A DNA stretch of 64,000 bases from Fasciolopsis buskii (taxonomy: Eukaryota; Platyhelminthes; Trematoda; Plagiorchiida; Fasciolidae). A program made the translations under genes and the position numbers. Positions 48,606-62,152 of the stretch are shown here, in pieces. Where the stretch lies: assembly GCA_008360955.1 (NCBI GenBank), contig LUCM01000735.1:125966-189965 (forward strand), in the 5' to 3' direction. The stretch's first letter is position 1. Each line of letters opens with the position of its first letter. The notes below the pieces were generated by a model, which saw only the letters and a program-made list of their open reading frames with translations, was not told the origin of the DNA and made no database searches.

Positions 48606-51600
48606 GTAGGGTTTTAAAGTACTAAAATAAAATGAAGACATTTTAAAAATGCATTTTCATGATACCGTTTTCGTGAGAGAACTTTCAGTAAACGTTAGAC
48701 GGTGGGAATCATGAGATGCACAATTGGACGAGAAAGGCCCCAAATCGCAATATGTTGAGTATCCTCATGAAACCGATATCGGTGGTTTTCAGTTGCGATT
48801 CATTCATGTACAGTTAATGAACTTGAATTTTCCAAAGGTTTGTTCGAATGGGGTGAATAAAGCATTAAATGACAGTGTAACATGTACTGGTGCAACGGTC
48901 CGCGAGGCAAATGGTTGATGAACCGGGAAAGCACGAAAACTGAAAGAAAAACTTCAGAAGAAGCCCCGTAGATTTTTAGCGAAAATGAAACTGTAGAGAA
49001 GAGGTTGCTTAGTCTGCAGAGAATATCGCTGACTCCTCGAACACAAGAAATGGAGCACAACCGAAGACGTCAAGCACTCACTGTTCCCTTCAAATTTAGT
49101 TGAACTGATTGTTGTCGATCAAATTCTGTTTTTGTCTCTTTTTTTGCATTGCACACGTGACCTCGTTTCAGAGTGTTTGGCTGTCCGCGACGCTATGGTT
49201 GATATTTGACGATTCTTCCTGGTTCGCAGTCAGTGCCCGACGTTAAAGCAAACCAGCTGAAATAATCACACAACCAAACCAGTATGAGAATCGACAAGAA
49301 TCACGCTATCGTGTAAGGTACATTATCGGAAGTCTTGGTTTATGTCTAGCCGAAATGGCTCGTCGGTGAGTCAATGGATTGCCTGAAATGAAGACAGATT
49401 TAATATTTAGTTAATCTTCCTACAGTGTGCTGTAAAAATTCGGAGAAATTGCTGAAATAAAACCAAGTCAGTCGGGAAACTCTTTTATAGTCCAAGACCC
49501 CAGTGGCCGATATGAAAGCCTACACCGGGGATTTCTCTCTTGGGGGAAAGGAGAGACCAAATTTAGGGTTTGGTTACATTCGTCCTTTCGCATAAATTTC
49601 AACATCAAATACTGAAATACGTTTAATCGACGCGCAGCCGAAATTCTTCAGTGCCGTTTTTGGTGAGCAGCTAAGCGACCCAAGCTTGCGTTTTCTACAT
49701 TCAGTCGGTTACGTTCCGTGAGTAGCGCGATCATTTTTTTCCCGTACGTGCCTGCTTGTCTAACGCGATTTCACTTGATGATGTATTGGTTCTCACATCC
49801 GCTACGTCAACCTCCATCTCCATTTTCGGTTGGATTGAACAACACACATGCATCATAGTGCACAAACTCTCAACATATTAATCGTCAAATTTCAGAGCGG
49901 CTCTCCCCGCGCTTCAAGGCCGGATTTGTTACTGGCCCGGATTGTTTTGGCGTCGGGGCGAGATATTTCAGACTGCCTTCATTCCGAACACAGAACTGTG
50001 TACCTTGTGCCTTCATTAGACGTTCCGTGACTGCATCTTCTTAGTCTATTTAAATCAACCACTTTATTCAGGATTTCAGTATTTAGCGAGTCCTTCATAG
50101 TGCAGAAACTGTCACATGGTGAACGATTGCCATATCTCTAATTGATAAAGCCTCCCACGATGGGAGGTAACTAGCCATTAGTAAAAAAAACAGTTCCATA
50201 TTGTTAACTCACACGTCCAACTGAAGACGTAACAGACCAAAACCTACTCAGCTTTGGGCTGTCTTTACGACTGAAGTTATCCAATAGTTGTTGGACCTCG
50301 AGAGTTCGAGTAGACAAAACGTCACAGCAGTAAACCCGGCAGTTGATTTTGGAAATCTCAAAGTGTCGACTGCTGACCCGATATAAGTAGTTTGGACGAC
50401 GGTACATTAAGTTTTGTCACACAGAGTACATAGGCTATTGTCAAAGGTAAACATGTTTGCATCGTAGCTGCTCATTATTTTGAGGCTCATTGACCTAACG
50501 ACTACCCTAGTCTGCGTGTCTTTTCCAATTCCAATATTCTAATACTTGAAAAATGATCAATCTGTGACCAGTTGGGCAATTCCCGAGGCAGACTGGTTTG
50601 CTGGTGTATGTTCTCATGCACCAAACGGTTCAAGGCTAAAAAAGTATACATTTTGAGCTGAATAACCACCAGAGGTGCTGTAGCGCGTGTTCTATCAGAC
50701 AATTATTTGACTTTTCCGGGGATTGGAATCTTATTTTGCTCTGCTCTTATTTGGTCTTATTTCTGTGGTATTTGATTGGTCTGAAAAACTTTGTACACCC
50801 GAGGCTGGAGCTAGTCTACAATTTAATACAACGATAAATTTCATCCCCGGGCCTCTGGTCATGGAATGAAAATCTCTGTTCAAGAATATGCTTCGTCATT
50901 CCCCCCTGAACTAAACTGGGATCTAGAATCAAGACAACAACAAAGAGAACGGCTGTAGTTTTTTATTTAGGTTCACCTTACACTTTCGTATACAAATCAT
51001 GTGCCCAATTGCAAACAAGGCTGTCACCCCAAATGGCAAATGATACCTTTTGGTAGTTTACTTGGTTGGAATAGCACTAGTTTATTTGGACTTGGCCGTC
51101 AGCCCGTTGGAAGCCCAGCGCGGGTTTGTACCGACAGACGTTGACAAAAATCCGTTCACCTGGAAAGTTCGCTGAACATTCCTGTCTCCTTATGCGCATT
51201 TGGAGTGTAACTGATAGCGGTAAACAGGCTGGATGGTTAACTCACGGACATTGATCGGATCCGTGAGCCCTTTGGCGCTTAAATGACCACAAACTAGAAA
51301 ACTGCCGTATTCAATAAATTGGCACTGAGGAGACTATACATAAGTTGCCCCGGAAAACGGCTACCCTGAAGGCCTCACTGACAAACCCAGTAAAGAGTGA
51401 GAGGAACAGCACTTATCGGGCCTGTTGGCAGGGGTCATGAATGCCACTCGGCTTGGTTAATACTGAAGCGATTACAACCGCCAAGAACACTATTTTCACA
51501 CCGCGCTAATTCCAGCCAGGTAGTAAACGCGACTGCATCGTTCACAATAATCCATAAGGTTCCAGGTGCGTTGTCAAGACCGATGAAGTAAGGCTTCCAA

Positions 51601-52577
51601 TGTACAGTAGAGACTGTAAGTATTGGCCTATGTAATCCTTAGTTGTGTTCCCTAAATTAGTTGGTGCATGGACATGCCCATTGGACACCACCGAAAATCT
51701 CTCGAATCTGTTCCACACCGGAGTCATGGATGCGAACTACGCCCCCACACGCCCCAAATTCTAATTCCAACCGCGATCTGTCTCATACGTACACACTCAC
51801 ACTTGCACGCACATACAGACAGGCACAACAAGGGGCATACTTTCACTAATACAATTGTAACTTTGCCTCCTCATATGACCGAGTTTAAATCATATTTGAT
51901 GCCGTGCATGGTCACAATTAGGAAAAACTTCAAACGAGCTTGTTTCATTCAGCCGTGGTATTTCTCAATGCGGGCTAGGCAATTAGTCAAAAATTTATTC
52001 ACCAATTTTCCACGCACGATCGCTTCAGCAAGGTAGAACATCAGCACTCTTGAGGACGGGGACAAATCCGGTCGCCCAAAACGCGGCAGCAACAAAACTT
52101 CATCGCATCGGGTTATGAAAAATAGTCGAAATGACTCACCGAGTATTTCAGCTCGTTAAGAAACTTGTGCATGGACGATGTTTGCAATGGAACAATTAAC
52201 GTAATGTCAGACTAACCGTCATATATGATTACAAAATAAGAGAGGTGCGCAGAAAATAGCCCTTTGCTAAAACGGATTTTGTACACAATTCATTGATAAT
52301 CGGGAATTTCTTAACAAATAAACAACCAAATTACAACTCCCGTTGACTGAGGTTCCCCCCTCTCTCTCCTAAGCAAATCAGTAAACCGGAATTTGAGGAA
52401 GTTGAGAACTGAAAATCAACTGATATTGTTCGCCAGAATCTCATTCGAATCGTGAATGGATGATAAGTCCATTTAAAAATCACAGTGATTCGTCCCGTGA
52501 CATTCAAGGGTCAAACGAGGCTAACCCCGAGGATACACAGCCCTAAGGCACTTTTTTTCAGTTCATCAAGCTAGTCC
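48606..52577. other. Non-coding stretch, no gene recognised
   Basis: It contains the small perfect hairpin CCTCCCACGATGGGAGG (50151-50167; 7-bp stem, 3-nt loop) and a CA-rich patch at about 51786-51832. Frames such as 51668-52036 overlap that patch and have no domain. Confidence 0.45.
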
Positions 52578-52752
52578 GCATACGGATGGATGAACAAAAT
52601 TCCCCCGGAGACAAACTACCGGCTTGGTGGTTATTGCCGCTCATCAGGTATGCGTTCCCCGCGCCCTCTTGTCCAAGTAACCCTACTTGAGGGCAATACC
52701 CGCAAAACCGGTCACGTTCTTCCGGAGAAAATTTGCTCATCCATCCGTATGC
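52578..52752. mobile_element. Long imperfect palindrome, MITE-like
   Basis: GCATACGGATGGATGA (52578-52593) is perfectly inverted at 52737-52752. The next 45 bp of each arm also pair at about two thirds of positions, including TTATTGCC against GGCAATA and ACCGG against CCGGT. The arms are 61 bp each around a 53-nt loop. As a result the frames on the two strands encode similar peptides, both with CSSIRM, which is a by-product of the palindrome and not evidence of coding. Target-site duplications are not clear. Confidence 0.65.
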
Positions 52753-53885
52753 AAACTATACTACTGCGAAGGAAAGTCATTGGCCTACTTTTGACCGAAA
52801 TTTTTCTGAAAACGAATGCTTGGGCAATTTCATACCAGTCTATTGCCACTGGGTAAAATAATATATATTACAGACACAGCGTAAACACCAAGAGTATAAT
52901 TTATTTTGAATACACTCTAGTAGGTCTAATGTTATCCACCTTACGGTAATCAACGAGGGCAAGTCAGTGTTGTGTCCGGGGCAGACCACACGACCAGGGG
53001 CTTCTGAATACTTTTGTGGCAGGCACTTAGATATATTGCTTGGACAAATTATCGAGCTTTATAGTGCATTCACACTGTGGAGATGAAGATGTAGCAGTCA
53101 GAAGAATACAACTTAATATCCCGGAAGAGGTTAGACTAAAGCTCATTGCTGTTCAATTTATTTCGGAAGTGATCTCCAGGTGACCCTTAATACATACGTG
53201 TCATTTATCGCAGCAAACGTTTCTGTGATTCGACCACTTTGAACAAGAATTCTGAATTAATCAGCCCCATCCCATCGGTTCCAAACTACCAGAATACGTG
53301 GTTATTGAGGACGGTTTAGAAAGCATGACAAAATTCATGAAATCACAGGTAAATCGGATTCGAGATTTGTTGCTTTGCTGGTCATTTGTATCAATCTCCA
53401 TAAATCTCTTTGATCAAGCATCGATAGTCTCATCATGCTGGATGATGAGCTAATCACTGATGAAACACACGGAATCACTTGGAATACTGATGATAATTTG
53501 ACTGACTCACTCCCGCCGAAAATGTCGGATTGGAAATGACAAAAAAAGAAACACATTTGCACGATACATCCACTACTAGTTTGATGCATTTTCTCTGGGT
53601 GGACACTGGAGTTGCAAGTGTACAAGAGCGTCTGTGACTGCTGTTTGCTCTGCAGCATGAATTTTAGTTTTTTTGTGTGCATATGGCCTAGTAAACTCTC
53701 CCACTTTTTATATTAACACGTCTTTGATAATGCAAAAATTCAGTTAAAGATGACGAAACCGAGAGAACCGAGCGGCTAGAACTAGGCCCTATTTCATGAG
53801 AACGAAAGCAACGTTTGGATAAGTTGACTCTCATTCAGGGTGACACTTCAACAAACTTGGCATACTGATTTTGATCAGCCAAGAC

Positions 53886-53955
53886 GGGGTCGGTAGCGCT
53901 CCGGCAAAACACATGCATCCCATGCAAAAGGCTACGGATTCAGACCCTGAAAACT
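53886..53955 (+). mobile_element. tRNA-derived SINE-like element
   Basis: GGTCGGTAGCGCTCCGGCA is a good A-box region, and GCTACGGATTCAGACCCTGA carries a B-box-like word in tRNA spacing. Between them ATGCATCCCATGCAA could form an anticodon arm with a CCC-like loop. Acceptor pairing is poor. Confidence 0.5.
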
Positions 53956-54640
53956 GTGATGGATAAATAATATGGGCGGTCTCTAAAGAAACCGAAACAC
54001 CCGAGTGCTAGTTTGACCGGATAATTGCCGTTTCGAGTATTGAGAGTGGCATACAAAGTGTAGTCAGGTTAGCACAAATAAAGTGGACTAATTTTCCGAA
54101 TTCCAATGACAAAATGCACAGCCATTTATTAAAGCCCTTCATTTTGCTGTATCTATTCTTATCGAGACCGTCAAATACGTGCCGGCTTAATCTTGCGACT
54201 AATTTAACCCATTGGCAATACTTGCTACTGCAACGGAAGAACGCAAACAAACGTAGACTAATGGGACAGAAATGTGATCAATATTGATCCAAAAATTCAA
54301 TACTGGCAAATCTTAGACAAGTTCTTTCTGGTCGTGTAGTGGTCGAGGAAAGGATTTTATCACCTGATCGAGCACCCTATAAACTATCAGCAACTGAAAT
54401 CATATTTTGTACTTTCAGCGCATACACCACATTCTCGGAACAAGTTGCACTGAGTTCTTCTCCCATCGGATGAGGGATGTTTGTGTGTGTGACGGTGGTT
54501 CTGTCATTGAGATGTACTGAGAGAAATAGCTTTGGTCACCGATTTTTCGAATGCCACCATGAATAAAGCAGTGTGCTCTTTTCGACTTTCTTTTGTCTTT
54601 TACTTTCTTTGTTACCGAACTAATGATGTATAACATTTGT

Positions 54641-54775
54641 TAGGAGGGAGCCGCGGCCAACAAAGGGCTGCCAATTGGGGAGGTTGACAGGCGGTGGGAG
54701 GATTCGAATCCGCGTACTTCACGTCGAAAAAGCCATGCCCTTATCAGTTTAGCCACCGCCGGCATTCCTACATCC
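54641..54775 (-). mobile_element. tRNA-derived SINE, copy 2 of family A
   Basis: This is the best match to the 22360 copy over its whole length. It shares GCGGCCAACAAAGGGCTGCC, the GGTTGACAGGCGGTGGGAGG block, a B box (GCGGATTCGAATCC on the minus strand) and the GCCACCGCCGGCATTCCT edge. Orientation is the same as the 22-kb copy and opposite to the 36-kb copy. Confidence 0.78.
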
Positions 54776-56984
54776 GGAAACTTGTACGATTGAAGTGATT
54801 CGACATGCTCAAGGAGTTTTGAAATAGAAAAAAACAAAGACTGAATGGTAGAGTGGTTTGGCTCAATTCTTCACCCACATTCCGGTATCAAGATAATTTG
54901 CTTTTGTGTATTTTCTTGCTTCAGTTTAAAAAGCACCACTTGTGGCGTAGTCATGAAGCACAAGAACGATTTTGCAGTTTGTCGAGATTTCCCTAGTTGA
55001 CATATTGCTTACTATCAGCTTTTGTATGCCACGGAATGCCTCAGTTGTTAAGCCTTTCCAGTTGACCTATTCTCGCTGGATGGAGTGAGGGAATTTTGTC
55101 GAACAAGCGAACTGCTCTACTGTTTATGATTAAAATTTGACAAAACTTTCGGGGTCCATACCACCAAGATTGTAGCATTATTGCATTTTGTCAACTCCTC
55201 TTTTATCATGTCCCGATTATTTTGGTTTGGCAACTGAAGTCACATACATTCAACTGACTTTATTAAGGCCCTCAGTCGAGGAAATTTGTAAGCAAATTTG
55301 ATGCATGGCTGGCAACATTTTTTACCCTAGAACGATGGCAAACTTCCGGATACCGCTAGCGAACATTTGGGAATACCGTTACTTCGGAAACCAATGAATG
55401 TTCACGAAAGGTGGCATGGATGTCAGCTAAAGGTAACTGGAATTCTTTGAAGCCTTAGTCTACTCATTGTTTCCCACAAAATCTCTCACCAGTTAGCAAT
55501 CGTCTGTTTCTCATCACTTTAGAAACAACACACAAAAATCAATGGGGAATCAAAATGTATTTGGTTATCGATGATTCGATGAGCGGCCGAGTCGCTGCAA
55601 CTTCTTTGCTACTGCTGGTTCTTTACACCGTTTCGTGGTTGGCCAGGTCTATTTGTCTACTGAGGTGATTCGTTCCGCCGTGCTGATATTGATTAGTTAA
55701 AATATTCCCCATATGACTTTTTACAAATATTACGCTTCGTCCGACATTTGAACATTCAAACCTCCGCAAGCCTTGTGTTGCACATTTTACAGTCGTTCAA
55801 CGGTGGCAATCATCAATAAAATAGAAATTTTCTCAGAGGAGACTAGTTCAACCAGGGTTCATTCTAACAAGACTATGATGACAAAATAGAAGGATGGATC
55901 ACAGATAAATCTTCTGATACTGCCTGCTCTTGCTTCTGTCATTGAAGATAATAGAAACTGGAGCCAGAGGATACATAGTAAACCGATTAATAACACGTCT
56001 TGAAGCTATTTCTCAGTTGCGCACAATAGTCAGTCACTGACGGCCAATGACACCAATATTAAATCAGTTACTCACAGTGATTTGAATAGTGCTCCTCATG
56101 GATTCTCTGAAAACCTGTTCTTACAATTTAGAATCGAATCTCGGTCAGGTGATCCTGGCCATCAGTTAGCAGTCAGTGAATTTGCATGCAATCACGAGGA
56201 TTCCGTGGCGGCGCAATGTTCAGTGATTTCCGCTCCAGGCACAGAGCATTTTCGATGTTAAGCTGAGGTTTGAAATTCTCATGGAAATGCCTAATTAACA
56301 TTTCCGTCGAAGACGTTTCCGCATTTAGGGCTGCCCATGTAATCGCTAGATCGGGTGATATCTGTTATAGCAAACGAACAGTGAAAATAGGCGAACATGT
56401 TTTGTCCTATCTTGGTTAAATGACGACGAATTTATACTTTTCGACACGTAGTAGAACTTTTAAAAGTATTTGTTCAAACAGCTAGGGACAGTTTATTAAA
56501 AATACCAGACGTAACATGGTGAAAATTAAGGGGACACAAAAGAACTCACAATTCGAGCAAGCTGATGTGCTCTCCATGTTGGTGAATAAAATTTAGGTAA
56601 AGCAATTATCAGGAACTTATCCTTCGACTGCATGCTTTTTGGGGTGCAACAGATAAAAAGACTGGGCAATGCAAGTGCAAAAGAACTGGCCGGCACCAAG
56701 CATCGTGGCTGTAAAGACCGGCCAAACAGAATACGGAAGGATACAGAACAGAAACCGGACTAATGGAAAGAAAACGATGAAAGTTTGTTAAATCATACCA
56801 GGAGAGAGGGTCGGAGTTTCGAAACGACCACTGTTTGGTGACCTTCCCAATTGGGTGCGTGGACACCATGCCACTTGGTATTATCACTGAGAAATACATA
56901 GAACCGGCAATCGAAGATTACCGAAGGTTAGCGACTTTCGCTTCAGAGTGAGACAAAAATTAGCAAGGGGGAAGCCGTGAAGAA
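54776..56984. other. Non-coding stretch, no gene recognised
   Basis: No recognisable frame, repeat copy or strong secondary structure was seen between the SINE copy and the repeat at 56985. Confidence 0.45.
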
Positions 56985-57072
56985 CAACTTGCCTTGAGAA
57001 AGACTACCCACGGTAGTCGAAACGTTGACGCATTGCATCTGCGAACAACGTTGATGCATAACATCTGCAGCA
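56985..57072 (+). repeat. Hairpin-core repeat plus a two-unit tandem
   Basis: CTTGAGAAAGACTACCCACG and the following GTAGTCGAAACGTTG repeat, in opposite orientation, the core of the element at 5885-6035. The 7-bp stem GACTACC/GGTAGTC is intact in both copies (here 57002-57008 with 57012-57018). It is followed by two similar units of about 26 bp (57022-57047 and 57048-57072), each starting ACGTTGAYGCAT and ending CATCTGC. Confidence 0.65.
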
Positions 57073-58824
57073 TAGCATGCTGCTGCAGACAGTTACAGCA
57101 AAAAATTGCATTTGTGATAATTACGGATTACATTGTAAAATCTGCCTAGCTAGCTGCTGCCTAGTAGTGAATTACCGTTCCCAAGGATAAGGAGAATAAG
57201 AGTAGATGAATGGGTATTGCAAAAGTCCAAATAGGCTGCCAATTAAATCAGCTCACGGAAATTGTACATATGGCTCCTAGTCCTGGGAAGTCCAAGGGAC
57301 ATCCATCCTTACCGGGAGCGACATCACCGCTGTTCTCATTCTCAAGTCTGCAGAAACTGGCGCATGAATTTGATGACACAAAAATGCGAGAGAAAGGACA
57401 GGATTTTCAAGCTTCCCGTAATTGTTAATCGGTGCTTTGGAGATCTCACCGTGGTACTGCGTACAGTGAATCCCGTTCATGGAGCAGTCGAATTGCCATT
57501 CCAGCAAGCACTCAGAATGATGAGACGCAAAATATTTCATAAACGATGTTCCGCAGAGAGTAAAGATGCTCTGAAGGATTTAAATAGATGATAATTAACG
57601 AAGGAGTTGACAATGTTGGCAATGTACCAAAATTATTAGGGAATCAAAGAGAGCACGAATAGCAGAACGAAATCGTGCATATGCCTTATATTCTCTAATT
57701 TTTTGGGACAGGTAATGTTTGGAATTGGGAGGAAATGTGTTTGCCAAAAGTTACAAGATTTGGAACGGCAAGGGGGGTAGCAGCCTAGGCGAGAGATGGG
57801 TACTGGCGTTCAGTTCATTGCTGAACGGGCGTCTAAACACCCAGGGGGAACGAGGAAATTTGGACGCTTTCTTCCCGCGGTCATTGAGGTAACGTTTTTG
57901 TTGCATGGATGCGTCTATTAGCAACGCTGTCAACATTCCCAGCATAGGGCACCAGTTCATTCCTCATCGGCAATAGAAACCGGACGATTATTTTAATAAT
58001 TCCCTGTATCCAACTCAGTTTCTATTCAACCTCAGTATGACTCATCAGCATTATCCAGAAGAGTTTGTACTGACTTTTAATCAGAAAAATGTGAATCATT
58101 CTGTTTCGTTTATTTTATAGCAAGCGCACCAGAATGAAATATTCGTTCCGTCTACTTACTTCACTTGGAGTTTCGTGTTTTTAAGACGCGGGAATTTGGC
58201 TGAAAGCTTATTACGTACTAGTGCCGAAGAGATTCGTGCTCCCAACCACTCAGTGTGCCGCTTTCAACGGTCGATTTTATTTTCACACATGCAGACCTTC
58301 CGCGTCCTAATTAGTCCAGACAAGAGGGCAAAAATACTAGGGGAATAAGGGGATGATTTTATTTGTGCGTCAAGGTTTTCCCGCGGAAATTGGAGCACGG
58401 TTGGGCTAGTTCAGTCGAGTGAACGAACACACGTTACTTCAACCAGACTAACAGGAGTTGGAACATTTGTAATCGAACTTGTAGTATTTGTGGGTAGAAG
58501 AATAAATAGTTGCTTGTTCGATTTCGTTAAGCATTTGATTCTATTCTCAGATGACAGGCTATTTCGTGTAACATGAACTGTTTAGTGATTGAAACCCTTT
58601 GGTTTTGGGTTGGCGAAAACTGGTGGATGAAATAGGAAAATGATATCGGACTACGACAGGATGGAGAGATTGCATGGCATACAAAATTAATCTTCATGCC
58701 AGATCAAGGCTGACCATTGAGGGGCCTTAGAATCCGGTAATCACAGCGACCCGTGATCATCCAAATTACTAGGGGACAGGGGTGGTGTCATTTTGAGGTG
58801 AAATTCACCAGGTCGCGATGAATT
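57073..58824. other. Non-coding stretch, no gene recognised
   Basis: Overlapping frames at 57210-57591 on both strands show no domain. A CTGCAGCA/TGCTGCAG inverted pair lies at its left edge. Confidence 0.45.
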
Positions 58825-58900
58825 AGCTCGGTTATTTTGATGACCAAAGCATTGGACTCACAACCGTTCATGCCGGTCTCGTCCCAGGCCAGATGTGGGG
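58825..58900 (+). mobile_element. tRNA-derived SINE-like element
   Basis: ATTAGCTCGGTTATTTTGAT (A-box region), AAGCATTGGACTCACAACC (anticodon-arm-like) and GCCGGTCTCGTCCCAGGCC (decayed B box) occur in tRNA order and spacing. A GATTTATGATGATTTATAG short repeat follows as a possible tail. Confidence 0.5.
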
Positions 58901-61900
58901 CTTATGAATGATTTATGATGATTTATAGTGAAAATGATTCCCTAACAGTGAGCTAAGTGCCGAGGAGCCAGGATGAATAATTTTGTATGAACAAGGTCAA
59001 TCAGTCGTTTGAGGCAACTGAATTAAAAATACCTGTAGACGGACATGTGGTCAACCGATTTGTCCCAAGGAATTGGTGTTGAGTGATCCCGATGAGAGTC
59101 AGTTATACAAAATACAAGTTCTATACAGACTGGACAAAACCGGCCAATGAGAGAAGCGGTACGGACGAACATACAATAGATTATAAACTAGCGATTGCAA
59201 TACTAACCACGTGAAAGTAACGTGAAATTCGCATGGAGTGAAATCTCAAACGACACTCGGCTAAAATGGATGGTTTCGCGTGGATAAGTAAGTGCGCATC
59301 CACAAGCCCAAACATAGAATGAGGCCACGGGACATCAACTGGCCTGCAAAAAGCATGGTGAATGGCTTTAACTCAGTACAATAGAGTAGTCATTCGCATG
59401 AACTCGGTTCCATCCGCAGGGACTGCAGCCTGCACAGAAGTGCAAGCAGGCAAATGAGGGATGCAAGGAGACTAGGTACCGCATTGTTCAAGAAGGAAAA
59501 GAAACCAGAAAAATCCAAACCATTCCAAGTTTGAATTCGAAGGAACATTAAAATGGAAAGCTGTAAGATTATTGTGAGACTGTGATAAATTTCGCCTGTC
59601 TACTCAAACTACTTTTCAATAGAACCAAGACACCTAGTCGAAGAGCAGAGCATCGTATCGCGTTGAATTCCATTCGCCCACGCTCCCCGACTAAGATCTG
59701 TCTTAATTCTTTTCACAAAGAGTAGGCGAAGACAACCGATCAATCATTGTCTGGTCATGGATGTGTTCAGTTGACCAGTGACTAACGAAATTTATCACAA
59801 CCACCTGTTCTCAAAGCAAACTTACAGTTTCTGACATTCGCTACACATTTTCTCAGTTCAGTGTTAAGTTTTCTGAATTGCATCTTGAAATCTTTTAAAA
59901 ATGATGTGTGATTATGAAATACACGGAATATAATGAATAAAATAAGGGGAGCGTGATGCAAGGAACCAACGTGAGTAATTCGTGAACGAATTTTTGTGTT
60001 GCACTTGAAATTACTTCTTCCCGCGGACAGAACAGCGAATCAAATCCTAGACGGTCACACCTAGGGGTTTTGGAACCAAAAAAGAAATGTTTTTGTTGTC
60101 ATAATGAGATGTGATATGTATCAAACTGAACAGCACAGTTATTTTTAACGAGTTCAAATAAACGCGTCAAAATTTGCAGTAAATGACGTGTGTGTCGTGC
60201 GAATATATGAGTTGATTGGTTTACAAAATTCAACTCAGTCTGTCACTTCTGCTGGTAGATTAAATATTCCATTCCTGTGATTTTTCAACACAGTTACCGC
60301 GAACAGGCTTCGCTAAGAAACAATTCGAAAGGATTTAGCTGTCAGCACACGGTTATTTAATTGGTGCTGAGACTGCACTAAACTTTCGATCGATACCTTA
60401 GCCAATTGGCTAATGACCGATTGATACTGGCCACATAATGTATCGGTTTGTTCCGCATTTTCGGGATGCGTGATCCCATTCCATGATTACGAATTCTGCC
60501 TCGATCGGTTCTGCCTTGTATATCTTACCCTGTGTTTGATAACACATCACATATCTTCCAGTCTGGATTTTCTGTTTGTTTTCACGTACACCATTGCACG
60601 TGACGCTTGGAAGTAAAAGTCACTTCTCCATTAGGCTCCGCATTGCAGCGAGTCCATTCCGGAAGCACTGGGCAAATGTGTGCTTAGTGAAAATGAAGCA
60701 AAAGTGATAGGTATTTGCCCATTTCCTTATGATCGCATATTCTGCTTACTGTCAATACCAAAAGATGTTGGCAGGTGCATCTCTATGCAATGTAGCGGAT
60801 TTGTTCTAATATTTTGCTTTTTCGAAAACTCCTGTAGGTTTGGAATTCACAGACAAAACGTCTGATCGATCTTCACAGTCTCAGGATGGACAAGTGGGTA
60901 CAAATACCGAATACCGTCGAAAATTTAAAATAAAACGTGTTTTGAACAAAAACAAAGCAATTAAACAAAATGATTGCATTTGATTGGATGAACACAGAAT
61001 GATAATGAACGCCAGCACTTTCATTGAGGTGCACACGTAGGTTGGCGACACAGCAAGCATTCCCCGAGTTCTTACACCGTGAAAATCACTTGTCCATTCA
61101 AGATAGATCGAAAGCAAACAATTTCACGATCAGCACCACACATGGCCCCCTAAACAATTTGTAGTTTGGAACCGAAAAGTAACCGTGATCTGGTAAAGAA
61201 CTGCAAATCAAACTATCGAATCGATTTATCCGTTTCGGCGGGAATACAAATTGCACACGAGCAGGCACATTTTCACTCAGTTTGACGAGCGGCATAAATG
61301 TGTTGGCGTTTTGTGTCACGCAATGCTAGCCGCATTCCCGACTGGTTTGTGAAATTTGTCGACAGCCGGGATTGTCGACACGTGCAGCGGATCGAGGATA
61401 AAATCGAAATGATGCAAAAACTATCGAGTAAAATAACAAAAACCAAACCGAATCCGGCAGTAGTGAACCAAAATACAGTCTGTCATGAGTGACAAAATGT
61501 GATTTAAATCGATGTCTGACTTGTTGGAAGTTTGCCAACTATATAACGAAGGAAACACTAAGCGTAAGTTTGGTTGTATCACAATTCCTGCGCCTAATTG
61601 CAAGGCGGGCAGTAAAGTGTTTATGCCCGTTTGAATCCACCAAAATGGGGATAAAATTCGGCAGTTGCTGTTCCTGTGATTTGCGGTTTCTTTACCTCTT
61701 CCTCCCTACTAGGAAAAGATCGATCGGTGAAATAGAACACCGGCCTATATGTGAGAGATATCAACTTTGCAGCAGTGACTGGGTTTAGGTTTCATTTCTT
61801 TACGGATCATGCTGGACTTTCTTGGCAAGGCTTCAGTGCATTTTTGATTCCAAATTTAGAACAAAAACGTATTCATTGATGGACCACTGAATTACCTTGA

Positions 61901-62111
61901 GCAATACTCACCGGCACATTACACATTAGCTTGTTTTTGCTTATTCGCTTCGAGTGATAATCCTACAGCTATCATCTTATCAGAATTCTGAGAGACAGTA
62001 TGTAATATCTTTTTGTTTGCCAATTACGTGTTTATTAACTTACCAACTGATTTACAATGTTCCTCCCGGATGAAGGCTGATTTTCTAACCATTCAACGGT
62101 TTCCTTTTGTA
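58901..62111. other. Non-coding stretch, no gene recognised
   Basis: No recognisable frame. The 9-bp word TTGTCGACA, which contains a palindrome, occurs twice 16 bp apart (61356-61364 and 61372-61380). Confidence 0.45.
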
Positions 62112-62152
62112 ATTCCTAGTCCACGGTTGATCGGGGCTAACCGACTAGGAAT
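62112..62152. other. 14-bp hairpin with 3-nt bulge
   Basis: ATTCCTAGTC (62112-62121) pairs with GACTAGGAAT (62143-62152). After a CAC bulge, GGTT pairs with AACC, closing a 10-nt loop. All 14 pairs are perfect. It is the most regular small stem in the right part of the window. Confidence 0.6.

Noticed and set aside
52558..52856. Similar peptides on both strands, suggesting a conserved protein
   Set aside because: The similarity is produced by the palindrome at 52578-52752.
54640..54837. Minus-strand ORF with an apparent resemblance to the ORF at 22297-22494
   Set aside because: Both are translations of the same SINE family, not genes.
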